Shown here in pieces: positions 39,666 to 49,100 of a stretch of DNA of 64,000 nucleotides. The position numbers were made by a program, and so were the translations under genes. The stretch spans positions 1-64,000 of the forward strand of contig DYFK01000005.1 of the NCBI GenBank assembly GCA_020725265.1, given 5' to 3'. Under the pieces are notes generated by a model that was not told where the DNA came from, did no database searches, and saw nothing but the letters and a program-made list of their open reading frames with translations. The DNA is from Hydrogenophilus sp. GTDB lineage: Bacteria; Pseudomonadota; Gammaproteobacteria; Burkholderiales; Thiobacillaceae. Positions within the stretch are counted from its first letter, which is position 1. Every line of letters begins with the position of its first letter.

Positions 39666-39707
39666 GGATGAAGCGCTTTTTTTGCATGTAATACCTGCGC
39701 TTCATCC
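39666..39707. terminator. Long-loop hairpin at the right edge of the defence island
   Basis: GGATGAAGCGC (39666-39676) and GCGCTTCATCC (39697-39707) form an 11-bp perfect stem around a 20-base loop that holds a T7 run. It lies between the convergent NERD gene and nrdB. It may terminate one or both, but the T-run is in the loop rather than after the stem. The rest of the 156-base gap holds no gene; TTGGTGAAATA/TTGGTGAAATG at 39619-39640 is a short direct repeat. Confidence 0.4.
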
Positions 39708-39718
39708 TTCCAAAATCG

Positions 39719-40903
39719 TCAATCCCAGGCCAGCGCGCCACCCGTCTGGTACTCGGTGACGCGCGTCTCGAAGAAGTTCTTTTCCTTCTTCAGGTCGATC
39801 ATCTCGGCCATCCAGGGGAACGGGTTGCTGGCGCCGGGGAACAGTTCGTCCAGGCCGATCTGGGTGGCGCGGCGGTTGGCGATGAAGCGCAGGTATTCCT
39901 TGAACATGGGGGCGTTGAGCCCCAGCACGCCGCGGGGCATGGTGTCCTCGGCGTAGGCGTATTCGAGCTCGACGGCGCGCTGGAACATGCCCTTGAGCTC
40001 GGCCTTGAACTCGTTGGTCCACAGGTGCGGGTTCTCGAGCTTGATGGTGTTGATCATGTCGATGCCGAAGTTGCAGTGCATGGACTCGTCGCGGAGGATG
40101 TACTGGTACTGCTCGGCGGCTCCCGTCATCTTGTTCTGCCGGCCCATGGCCAGGATCTGCACGAAGCCGACGTAGAAGAAGAGGCCCTCCATGATGCAGG
40201 CGAAGGCGATCAGGCTCTTGAGGAAGGTCTGGTCGGCCTCGGGCGTGCCGGTCTTGAAGTTGGGGTCGGCCAGCACGTCGATGAAGGGCAGCAGGAACTC
40301 GTCCTTGGCGCGGATGGACGGCACCTCGTGGTAGGCGTTGAAGATCTCGCCCTCGTCGAGCCCCAGGCTCTCGACGATGTACTGGTAGGCGTGGGTGTGG
40401 ATGGCCTCCTCGAAGGCCTGGCGCAGCAGGTACTGGCGGCACTCGGGCGCGGTGATCTGGCGGTAGGTGCCGAGCACGATGTTGTTGGCGGCCAGGGAAT
40501 CGGCGGTGACGAAGAAGCCCAGGTTGCGCTTGACCACGCGGCGCTCGTCCTCGGTCAGCCCGTTCGGGTCCTTCCAGGTGGCGATGTCGCGGTTCATGTT
40601 CACTTCCTGCGGCATCCAGTGGTTGGCGCAGGCGGCGATGTATTTTTCCCAGGCCCATTTGTACTTGAACGGGACGAGCTGGTTGACGTCGGCCTTGGCG
40701 TTGATGATCAGCTTGTCCTCGACACGCACGCGCCGGAACGGGTTGTCGATTTCCTTGCCGGCGGGCGCGGCCGGTTTGTCCCAGGCCGGTTGGGTGACGC
40801 CCTGGCCGGCGAAGTTGAGGCCCAGGTTGGCGGGTTGCAGGCGCGGCGTGGCGGGCGCGGGAGTATGGCCGGGGGCGGTGAAATCGTCTTCGAAGCTGAG
40901 CAT
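39719..40903 (-). CDS. nrdB: Class Ia ribonucleotide reductase, beta subunit
   Basis: Holds the di-iron/tyrosyl radical used by NrdA. In the 394-residue product the ligands can be placed by comparison with E. coli: Asp106, Glu166 and His169 in EEAIHTHAY, Glu239 in CIMEG, Glu273 and His276 in [10 protein letters not shown]. The radical tyrosine corresponds to Tyr173. A ~50-residue Pro/Ala-rich N-terminal extension precedes the conserved part. It is last in the operon nrdA-HDOD-HDOD-nrdB. Confidence 0.96.
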   Translation of the reverse strand: MLSFEDDFTAPGHTPAPATPRLQPANLGLNFAGQGVTQPAWDKPAAPAGKEIDNPFRRVRVEDKLIINAKADVNQLVPFKYKWAWEKYIAACANHWMPQEVNMNRDIATWKDPNGLTEDERRVVKRNLGFFVTADSLAANNIVLGTYRQITAPECRQYLLRQAFEEAIHTHAYQYIVESLGLDEGEIFNAYHEVPSIRAKDEFLLPFIDVLADPNFKTGTPEADQTFLKSLIAFACIMEGLFFYVGFVQILAMGRQNKMTGAAEQYQYILRDESMHCNFGIDMINTIKLENPHLWTNEFKAELKGMFQRAVELEYAYAEDTMPRGVLGLNAPMFKEYLRFIANRRATQIGLDELFPGASNPFPWMAEMIDLKKEKNFFETRVTEYQTGGALAWD

Positions 40904-40944
40904 GTCGGGTCTCCGGGTCGGGGTTGTCGGGATAGGGGAGGAAG

Positions 40945-41817
40945 TCAGAACACGGTGGTGGCGCCGGGATGGATGATCTCGATCACCTCCAGGCTGGCTT
41001 CCAGGGTTTCCAGGCGGAGCGCTTCCAGCGCTTGGTCATCGAGGCCGAGGCCACGCATGGCCGCCTCGGCCCGGCTGTCGGGCAGATAGGGTTCGGGTTC
41101 GCGCCGGGGTTTCAGGCAGGGCGCGAGGTTGGCGCCGATCAGGCTGGCCAGGTGGGTGATGGCGACCTCGCGCTCGAAACCGGGCGCGCCGGCCGGTTCC
41201 AGGTGGTGGCGGACGGCGACGCGGAGTTTTTCCGGCAGTTTCCAGGCTTCCAGCAGGGCGGCGCCGAGTTCGGCGTAGCTGAAACCGAACAGGCGCCGCT
41301 CGATGACCACCGGGTCGATCTGGTCGGCGCGCGCCAGGCGCAGCACTTCACGGTATTCGGCGGGTCGGCGGGCGTAGAACACCAGCCGGCCGACGCCGTG
41401 CAGCAGACCGGCGATGAACAGGGTTTCGGCGTCGGCCATGCGCAGGCGCCGGGCGAGCAGCTTGGCGAACACGCCGCTGGTGATGCTGTTGTCCCAGAAG
41501 CTGTCCATGTCCACGAATTCCGGGGGAATGTCGCGGAAGGTCTTGACCGCCGAGGTCGCCAGCATCAGGTCGCGCAACGCCTTGTGGCCGATGATCGCGA
41601 CCGCGTGCGAAAGCGTTTCGACACGACCGGGATGGCCGTACAGGGCGGAATTGGCCAGACGCAGGACGGTCGCGGCGAGGCCGGCGTCGAGCTCGATGAT
41701 TTCGACCAGGTCGCGCGCGCTTCCGGACGGTGAATCCATCACCGCGCAGGCGCGCATGACCAGATCGGGCAGCGTGAACAGGTGGGTGACTTCCCCCGCC
41801 AGGGTTTGTGGCGTCAT
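40945..41817 (-). CDS. HDOD-domain protein, copy 1
   Basis: A 290-residue HDOD protein, an HD-superfamily relative usually lacking hydrolase activity and involved in signalling. [30 protein letters not shown] and [19 protein letters not shown] are typical. The HD dipeptide position reads His-Gly in [11 protein letters not shown], so catalysis is unlikely. It is about two-thirds identical in the N-terminal half to the next gene, so the pair arose by tandem duplication. It lies 41 bases upstream of nrdB on the same strand. Confidence 0.9.
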   Translation of the reverse strand: MTPQTLAGEVTHLFTLPDLVMRACAVMDSPSGSARDLVEIIELDAGLAATVLRLANSALYGHPGRVETLSHAVAIIGHKALRDLMLATSAVKTFRDIPPEFVDMDSFWDNSITSGVFAKLLARRLRMADAETLFIAGLLHGVGRLVFYARRPAEYREVLRLARADQIDPVVIERRLFGFSYAELGAALLEAWKLPEKLRVAVRHHLEPAGAPGFEREVAITHLASLIGANLAPCLKPRREPEPYLPDSRAEAAMRGLGLDDQALEALRLETLEASLEVIEIIHPGATTVF

Positions 41818-41925
41818 GAGCTTGCGCCGCTTACCGGCGGCGATCCGCTTGACGGACGTGGTCGGCGCGGACGTGTGGAAAACCGGTCATGGGGGATCTC
41901 CTTTGTGAGCGCGTCGTTCGACGGG

Positions 41926-42789
41926 TCAGAAAATGGTGGCGTTGGGCTGGACGATCTCGGCGATTTCCAGGCTGGCGGCCAGGGCTTCGCCGCGAATGTC
42001 GTCCAGATCCGACGCGGTCAGACCAAGATGCCCGGCGAACAGGCTCTGGGCCGGGGTGTAGGGCGTGGCCGGCGCTGGCGTCTTCAGGCTGGGCGCCAGG
42101 TTGGCGGCGAGTCCGCTGGCCAGGTGGACGACCGCCACCGCCTTGCGATGAGCGGGCGCGTCATCCGGCGTCAGGTGGTATTCCACGGCCACCCGGAGCC
42201 GCTCCGGCAAGCCCCACAGCGTCAGCAGCGCGGCACCGAGTTGCGCGTAGGTGAAGCCGAAGATGTGCTGCTCGGCGGCGGTGATGCCCTGCCCCCCTCC
42301 TTCGGCGTAGCGGATGGCCATGCGGTATTCGGCTGGCCGACGGGCGTAGAACACCAGGCGGCCGATACCGTGCAACAGGCCGGCGATGAACAGTGGTTCT
42401 TCCTGGGGCAGCTTCGCGCGCCGGGCGATCAGGTCGACCAGCGCGCCACAGGTGATGCTGTTGTTCCAGAAGGTGTCCATGTCCACGAATTCGGCCGGGA
42501 TGTCGCGGAAATGCCGGACCACCGAAGTGGCCAGGATCAGATCGCGCAGATTCTTGTGGCCGATGATGGCGAGCGCATGGCCGAGGTCGTCAACGCGGCC
42601 GAGATGGCCGTACAGGACCGAGTTGGCCAGACGCAGGATCATGGCCGCCAGGCCGGCGTCGGTTTCGATCACGTCGACCAGGGCCTGCGCGCTGCCCATG
42701 GGGGCATCCATCACGGCGCGGGCGCGCACCACCACGTCCGGCAGCGTGAACAGGGTGGAAACTTCACCAGCCAGGGTTTGCGGGGTCAT
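41926..42789 (-). CDS. HDOD-domain protein, copy 2
   Basis: A 287-residue paralogue of the preceding HDOD protein. Both begin [10 protein letters not shown] and share GLLHG[15 protein letters not shown]. The sequences diverge in the last third (EGGGQGITAAEQHIFGFTYAQLG here). The HD position again reads His-Gly. It lies 29 bases after nrdA and 108 bases before copy 1. No separate promoter is evident, so it is probably cotranscribed with the reductase genes. Confidence 0.9.
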   Translation of the reverse strand: MTPQTLAGEVSTLFTLPDVVVRARAVMDAPMGSAQALVDVIETDAGLAAMILRLANSVLYGHLGRVDDLGHALAIIGHKNLRDLILATSVVRHFRDIPAEFVDMDTFWNNSITCGALVDLIARRAKLPQEEPLFIAGLLHGIGRLVFYARRPAEYRMAIRYAEGGGQGITAAEQHIFGFTYAQLGAALLTLWGLPERLRVAVEYHLTPDDAPAHRKAVAVVHLASGLAANLAPSLKTPAPATPYTPAQSLFAGHLGLTASDLDDIRGEALAASLEIAEIVQPNATIF

Positions 42790-42818
42790 GGCGATCTCGT
42801 CGATGCATCACGGGCGGT

Positions 42819-45770
42819 TCATTGGCACGCCTCGCACTCCTCGTAACCGGCATCGCCGGGACGCAGGGTGCAGACCTTGCCGACGATCTCCGGCTCCGGC
42901 AGGTTGGCGGCCGCGACATAGCCGCCGTTGCCGCCAGCGACGGTCGAGCCCCCCGCTCCGCTGGCGCCCAGGCCACCGGCGCCGCTCATGCCACCACTCG
43001 GCACGGCGTTCAGTTCACCGCCGCGGCCGGTCGATTTCTCGGCCGAGGTGGCGCCCATGGAGCGCAGGTAATAGGTGGTCTTGAGACCGCGCAGCCAGGC
43101 CAGCTTGTAGGTCTCGTCCAGTTTCTTGCCGCTGGCGCCGTGGAAGTAGAGATTGAGGCTCTGGGCCTGGTCGATCCACTTCTGGCGGCGGGCGCCGGCT
43201 TCGATCAGCCAGACCGGGTCGATCTCGAAGGCGGTGGCGTAGAGCGCGCGCAGTTCCGTCGGAATGCGGTCGATGCGGGCCAGCGAACCGTCGAAATACT
43301 TGATGTCGCCGACCATGACCTCGTCCCACAGGTTCAGGGCCTTCAGGTCGCGCACCAGGTACTGGTTCACCACCGTGAACTCGCCGGACAGGTTGGATTT
43401 GACGAACAGGTTCTGGTAGGTCGGCTCGATGCTGGCGGAGACGCCGACGATATTGGCGATGGTCGCGGTCGGGGCGATCGCCAGACAGTTGGAATTGCGC
43501 ATGCCCACCGTCATGATCCGCTCGCGCAGCGCGGCCCAGTCGAGATGCTCGGTGAGGTCGGCCTCGAGATAGCCGCCGCGTTCCTCGGCCAGCAGTTTCA
43601 GGGAATCCTGAGGCAGGATGCCCTTGCTCCACAGCGAGCCGTCGAAGGTGCTGTAGCGGCCGCGTTCCTCGGCCAGCTCGGTGGACGCCTGGTAGGCGAA
43701 ATAGGCCACGGCTTCCATCGCGCGGTCGGCGAATTCCACGGCTTCCGGGCTGGCGTAGGGGATTCGCAGCCGGTGCAGCGCGTCCTGGAAGGCCATGGTG
43801 CCCAGGCCGACCGGGCGGTGCTTGAGGTTGGAGTTGCGCGCCTTGCCGACGTTGTAGAAGTTGATGTCGATGACGTTGTCGAGCATGCGCATCGCGGTGC
43901 GGATGGTCCGCCGCAGCTTGTCCATGTCCAGACCGCCATCCTTCAGATGGTTGGCCAGATTGACCGAGCCCAGGTTGCACACCGCGATTTCGTTGTCGTT
44001 GGTGTGCAGGGTGATCTCGGTGCACAGGTTGGAGCTGTGCACGACGCCGACGTGCTGGTTGGTGTAGCGCACGTTGCAGGCGTCCTTGAAGGTGATCCAG
44101 GGGTGGCCGGTCTCGAAGAGCATCGAGAGCATCTTGCGCCAGAGGGAGACGGCGGGGATCTTCTTGTGGAGCCTGAGCTCGCCGCGCGCGGCCTTCTCTT
44201 CGTAGCGGGTGTAGGCCGCCTCGAAGTCGGCACCGTACTTGTCGTGCAGGTCGGGTACGTCGGAGGGCGAGAACAGGGTCCAGTCGGCGTTCTCCATGAC
44301 CCGCTTCATGAAGAGGTCGGGCACCCAGTTGGCGGTGTTCATGTCGTGGGTGCGGCGGCGGTCGTCGCCGGTGTTCTTGCGCAGTTCCAGGAACTCCTCG
44401 ATGTCCATGTGCCAGGTTTCCAGGAACGCGCAGACGGCGCCTTTGCGCTTGCCGCCCTGGTTGACCGCCACGGCGGTGTCGTTCGCGACCTTCAGGAAGG
44501 GCACGACGCCCTGCGACTTGCCGTTGGTGCCCTTGATGTAGGCGCCGAGCGAACGCACGCGCGTCCAGTCGTTGCCGAGACCGCCGGCGTACTTCTGCAG
44601 GAGCGCGTTTTCCTTGATCGACTGGTAGATGCCGTCGAGGTCGTCCGGCACCGTGGTCAGGTAGCAGGAGGACAGTTGCGAATGGCGCGTGCCGGCGTTG
44701 AACAGGGTCGGCGTGCTGCTCATGTAGTCGAACCTCGAGAGCACCTCGTAGAACTCCAGCGCGCGGCTTTCGCGATCGATCTCGTTGATGGCGAGCCCCA
44801 TCGCCACGCGCATGAAGAACGCCTGCGGCAGTTCGATGCGGCGCTCGTCGATGTGCAGGAAATAACGGTCGTACAGGGTTTGCAGGCCCAGATACTGGAA
44901 TTGCAGGTCGCGCCGGGCGTCGAGCGCGGCGGCCAGGCGCGCCAGATCGAACTGAGCCAGGCGCTCGTCGAGCAGTTCGGCCTCGATGCCTTGCTTGATG
45001 TAGGCCGGGAAATAGTCGGCGTAGCGCGCCGCCATTTCGGCCTGATCGACTTCCTCGCCCAGAACCTCGCGGCGGATGGAATGCATCAGCAGGCGCGAGG
45101 TGACGAAGGTGTAGTCCGGATCCTTCTCGATCAGCGAACGCGCCGACAGGATCAGCGAGCGGCGCACCTCGTCCATCGGCACGCCGTCGTAGATGTCGCG
45201 CAGCGTGGCTTGCAGGATGGCCTGCGGGTTGGTTTCCGGCAGCCCCTCGCAGGCGGCGGCGATGATGGCGCCGAGGCGCGCCAGATCAAGCGGGCGGCGC
45301 TCGCCGTTTTCCAGGCAGAATAACGCGTGGTCCTGGGCCTGCTGCTGCTTCTGCCGGGAGCGCTCTTCGTTGCGCTTTTCCCGGTAGAGCACGTAGGCGC
45401 GCGCGACTTCATGCTCGCCGGAACGCATCAGCGCCAGTTCGACCTGATCCTGGATATCCTCGATGTGGAAGGTGCCGCCTTCCGGCTGGCGCCGGATCAA
45501 CGCGCCGACGACGTTGCCGGTGAGGTTGTCGACCAGCTCGCGGATGCGCGCGCTGGCCGCCGCCTGACCGCCGTTGACGGCGATGAATGCCTTGGTCAGC
45601 GCGACCGCGATCTTGTTCGGTTCGAACGCCACCACGGCGCCATTGCGGCGGATGATCTTGTGGCCGGCGTAGGGGTTATCGGCGGGGATGCCCGCCAGCG
45701 TGGGGGAAGTCAGGCCATCGGCGAGACCGATGTTGGACGGGGTGGACTGGAACTCGGCGGAAAGCTGCAT
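42819..45770 (-). CDS. nrdA: Class Ia ribonucleotide reductase, alpha subunit
   Basis: Reduces ribonucleoside diphosphates to deoxyribonucleotides. The 983-residue product begins with an ATP-cone (HKIIRRNGAVVAFEPNKIAVALTKAF) and a second cone-like segment (ALFCLENGERRPLDLARLGAII), as in Pseudomonas-type NrdA. Active-site elements are SSCYLTTV, NLCTEI and CNLGSVN. The C-terminal redox pair is CEAC after a Gly/Ala-rich linker. ATG at 45770 has GAGGAG eight bases upstream; the longer frame to 45845 lies over the regulatory region. Two NrdR boxes lie upstream. Confidence 0.97.
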   Translation of the reverse strand: MQLSAEFQSTPSNIGLADGLTSPTLAGIPADNPYAGHKIIRRNGAVVAFEPNKIAVALTKAFIAVNGGQAAASARIRELVDNLTGNVVGALIRRQPEGGTFHIEDIQDQVELALMRSGEHEVARAYVLYREKRNEERSRQKQQQAQDHALFCLENGERRPLDLARLGAIIAAACEGLPETNPQAILQATLRDIYDGVPMDEVRRSLILSARSLIEKDPDYTFVTSRLLMHSIRREVLGEEVDQAEMAARYADYFPAYIKQGIEAELLDERLAQFDLARLAAALDARRDLQFQYLGLQTLYDRYFLHIDERRIELPQAFFMRVAMGLAINEIDRESRALEFYEVLSRFDYMSSTPTLFNAGTRHSQLSSCYLTTVPDDLDGIYQSIKENALLQKYAGGLGNDWTRVRSLGAYIKGTNGKSQGVVPFLKVANDTAVAVNQGGKRKGAVCAFLETWHMDIEEFLELRKNTGDDRRRTHDMNTANWVPDLFMKRVMENADWTLFSPSDVPDLHDKYGADFEAAYTRYEEKAARGELRLHKKIPAVSLWRKMLSMLFETGHPWITFKDACNVRYTNQHVGVVHSSNLCTEITLHTNDNEIAVCNLGSVNLANHLKDGGLDMDKLRRTIRTAMRMLDNVIDINFYNVGKARNSNLKHRPVGLGTMAFQDALHRLRIPYASPEAVEFADRAMEAVAYFAYQASTELAEERGRYSTFDGSLWSKGILPQDSLKLLAEERGGYLEADLTEHLDWAALRERIMTVGMRNSNCLAIAPTATIANIVGVSASIEPTYQNLFVKSNLSGEFTVVNQYLVRDLKALNLWDEVMVGDIKYFDGSLARIDRIPTELRALYATAFEIDPVWLIEAGARRQKWIDQAQSLNLYFHGASGKKLDETYKLAWLRGLKTTYYLRSMGATSAEKSTGRGGELNAVPSGGMSGAGGLGASGAGGSTVAGGNGGYVAAANLPEPEIVGKVCTLRPGDAGYEECEACQ

Positions 45771-45841
45771 CGGTGCGTCTCCTCTGGCGGGATTCCAGGC
45801 GCGGCGGGCCTTGGCGCGCGCAAGGAATGGTTTATTAGAAA

Positions 45842-45857
45842 ACACTAAATATAGTGC
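45842..45857. promoter_or_regulatory. NrdR box 1 (proximal)
   Basis: ACACTAAATATAGTGC is a close match to the 16-base palindromic NrdR box consensus. NrdR represses ribonucleotide reductase genes by binding two such boxes. It lies 71 bases from the nrdA start. Confidence 0.85.
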
Positions 45858-45872
45858 CGCTACTCACGAATG

Positions 45873-45888
45873 GCACTAATTCTAGTGT
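45873..45888. promoter_or_regulatory. NrdR box 2 (distal)
   Basis: GCACTAATTCTAGTGT is a second 16-base palindrome of the same type, exactly 31 bases (about three helical turns) from box 1, the spacing usual for cooperative NrdR binding. Confidence 0.85.
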
Positions 45889-45936
45889 CAGAGACCGAAG
45901 CGTCAACCGATTTTTTTTGCACAGGACGTGCACAGG

Positions 45937-46023
45937 CTATCCACAGGTTTATCTACAGCCGAGGGCATGCCGGCATCGTTGATCGATGCGCGGGACGCAA
46001 GCAAAAGCCTGGAGTTATCCACA
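45937..46023. promoter_or_regulatory. DnaA-box cluster upstream of nrdA
   Basis: Three DnaA-type nonamers lie in the same direction: CTATCCACA (45937-45945), TTATCTACA (45949-45957) and a perfect TTATCCACA (46015-46023). DnaA regulates nrdAB in E. coli through such boxes. It is not an origin by itself: no AT-rich unwinding region or dnaA/gidA context is present. It fills most of the 412-base gap 45771-46182 together with the NrdR boxes; nothing gene-like is seen in the rest. Confidence 0.65.
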
Positions 46024-46182
46024 GATTTCTGGATTTATCGGTCCGCCCGAGGAGGCGTCGGGGAACGCCCTCATCGAGTGACGATCAGGCGCCCTGCCCC
46101 CCACCCGCCACCGTGGACATCGATGCCGATCGGGCGTATCCGCGATGGAGGTTACGGAACCGAAACCCGCTCCGGTCGCATG

Positions 46183-49100
46183 TCACCCACGACGGCGGGC
46201 AAGCCCACCGCTCCACAAGACCCGGCCGGCCAGCAACAGGGTGAGCAGCGCCAGGCCCCATTCGGAGAGGGTCGGGATGGCCACCTGCATCGTCGCCGGG
46301 CCGCCGGGATCGACGATGGAGCCGTTGGCCAGCAGGTCATGGTCACCATCCTGACCGTCGGTCAGGGTCAGGGTCACCGTGTCACCGGCGATCACCGCGC
46401 CCGGGAAGACGTACCAGTGGGCAACCGGATTGCCTGGCCTGGGGCCGTATTTCCAGTACCGCGCGCCAGCGGGAAAGTGTTGCGGGTAGGTAATTTTCAC
46501 CGTCGCCGTGCCACCGGTCGCGCAACCATCCAGACGGAAATCGAACACGCCCTGGGAAAAGACAAGGGCCGGTGGCGGCGGCGAGGCGATCGCCGACAGA
46601 GGCACGAATTGCGCGCTGGCGAAGGTGCAACCCGGACCATCGTCCAGCACGACGGTGGCGGAGCCGCCACCGGGCAGGGAAGCGCTGAAACCGGGCTGGA
46701 AGTTGGCGGCGCAGTTCATGTCGCCGGCGATGGCGAAACTCGCCGAACAGCCGCCACTCCAGCCGGTGAAGACATGGCCGGCATCGGGTGTGGCGGCGCA
46801 GGTGACGATACCACCGGGAGTAGCGGTGACGGGGGTGCAACTGGCGCTGCCACCGGCTCCGGCGGTCACCGTGACGGAGTACGAAGAGACGGGGAGGATG
46901 GTCAGGCGCGCATTGACGTAGGCAATGTCATAGCCCAGCTGGTCGGACCAGATGTTGGGGTCGTGGCTGCCAACATCGACGTAATCGGAATAGGGGCTGG
47001 CGAGGTTGAACAGGTGACCGGACGTCGCCGCGCCGGCAACGGAGTAACTGGGGTTCGACAAGCCGCCGGGGTAGGCGACGCCATCATAGGGCTTGCTGAC
47101 GTTGTCGGCGGTGATGGTGAGCGGGGTCAGTAAAGTGCGCAGGAGCGGCGTGGTATTGCCTTCGTAAATGCGCCAGACGGCGCCAGAGCCACCGGAAGTG
47201 CCGATGTCGAAGCCGGCATCGGCAAAGACGCTGACATGGCGATATTTGTCCCATAGCGCCGTGGCCTCGGGCGTACCGCCGATGACTAAGGTCCCTGCCG
47301 CGGGTTGTGCTTCCAGGAAATGCTCATTGGTGCTCACGGTGTAGTCATAGTAGTAGCCCTTCCTGACACCGACGCAGCCGGTACAGGTGCCGCCATGTGA
47401 AGGGTCTTCAGCCGTTATGAGCGCATAAGACCCCCCCAGCGAATAGGCGGCGTTCATGCGGTCCCAGACACCCGCGTAATAAACATGGCTGACCGTTCCC
47501 TCGTTGATGGCGGCGATGCCGCCGAAGTAGTTGTCCGACCCATAACTTTTATAGGGAATGATCGTCGCCGTGCTGTAGCTGTCGCTGATCGTGCCGGCAG
47601 GAAAGTTGTGCGCCACCAGGCCACTGACCTCATGCCCCCCCGCGACCAAGCCGGAAGCGTAGCTGGTGGAGATGCCGCCGGTGTTCTGGGAAACCAGGCC
47701 GGCGTTGGAAAGCGCATTGATGTTCCCGATATCCTGGATGCCGCCCCAGGCGCTGACCGTGCCGAGCGCGTAGGAATTGGTGATGGTGCCCTGATTCCAT
47801 CCGGCCAGCCCCGCGCCCTGGCTGACGGCCTGGATCACGATGTCGGTGCCGCAACGGTCGATGAGGCCGAAGTTTTTCCAGACCAGCCCCCCGACGGTGT
47901 GGTAGCCGGTGAGTGTGCCGCTGGCGAACACATTGCTGACGGTGCCGTAGTTGTTGCGCACGAGCGTGGCGGCGGCTCCCGCGTAATCGGCGGCAACATC
48001 GGCATTCGTGATGCTCAGGTCGCGCACCGACCCACCGCTGCCGATGTCGCGGAACAAGCCGCCCGCCAAGGTGAAGATATATAGCCCGTCAATCGCGCGG
48101 TTCTGCCCGTCGAAGCTGCCGCTGAAGCGGGTGGCGCTGGTGCCCACCGGCACAAAGCTGCTGGAGAGCCAGACGTCATTGGCGCCGCCGTGGGTGGCGC
48201 TGGCGTCGAGGTTGTTGGCGAGCGTGTAGTTGCCCTCAAGGCTCATGCCCATCAACTGCAACTGGTGGGTGTTTTTGATGACGGGCGACCATTCGGAAGC
48301 GAGCATGGGCAGCACCGTGCCGTTGCTGCCGTTGAGGGTGCCGTCGCTGCCGACCAGCACCCAGCCGCCACCCCCCGGCGTGGTGGTGAAGCTGAAGCCA
48401 GCGAAGTTGGCGGCATCGCGCATCTGCGCGGTGGTGAGGCCGGTGAGATTGGTGATGGTGCCCGAGGAGCTCACTTGGGCAAGACCGGTGCTGCCGGCGG
48501 TATCGGTGTTCCAGTAGACATTGTTGATCCCCGCCCCGATGGACCCGTTCGCCCAGGAACCCATGATGCCGCCGACGCCAATCGATGTTCCCGCGTAAAT
48601 ACCCACCGTGCCGGAGAAATACGCGTTGTTGATGGTGCTTGCCAAGCCCACGCCAATCAGCCCGCCGACCTGGTTGCCGCCGCGCACGTTGCCGGTGGCA
48701 TAGCTGTCGTAGACCCTGCCCCCCATTCCAATCAAGCCACCGGCGACGCCGCCGCTCCAACTGTTTACGCCGGTTCCCGGGACGGTGCCGGTGACATCGG
48801 CGGACGACCAGACATTCCTGAGCGTGACCGAACTGACGGGAAGAACGTCTCGCCCGAGAATGCCGCCCACGTAGTCGGCGCCGGTAACCGAGCCGGTGAC
48901 ATGGCTCCTTTCTATCGTGGCGGTGTGCCCCAGTCCGAGCAGCCCTCCGACATTGGTATTGCCAACGAAGGAAACGTCGCGGAGGCCGACATGGGCAATG
49001 CGCGCACCGCCCGTCGCCTTCCCGAACAGGCCAATGTAGTGTTGCGAAGGACGGTTGATGGTGAGGCCGCTGATGACATGGCCGAGACCGTCGAATTGCC

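Noticed and set aside
42822-45323. 833-codon plus-strand frame opposite nrdA
   Set aside because: Antisense shadow of nrdA; no recognisable motif.
45937-46023. Possible replication origin because of DnaA boxes
   Set aside because: Only three boxes, no AT-rich unwinding segment and no dnaA, dnaN or gid genes nearby; regulation of nrdA explains them better.
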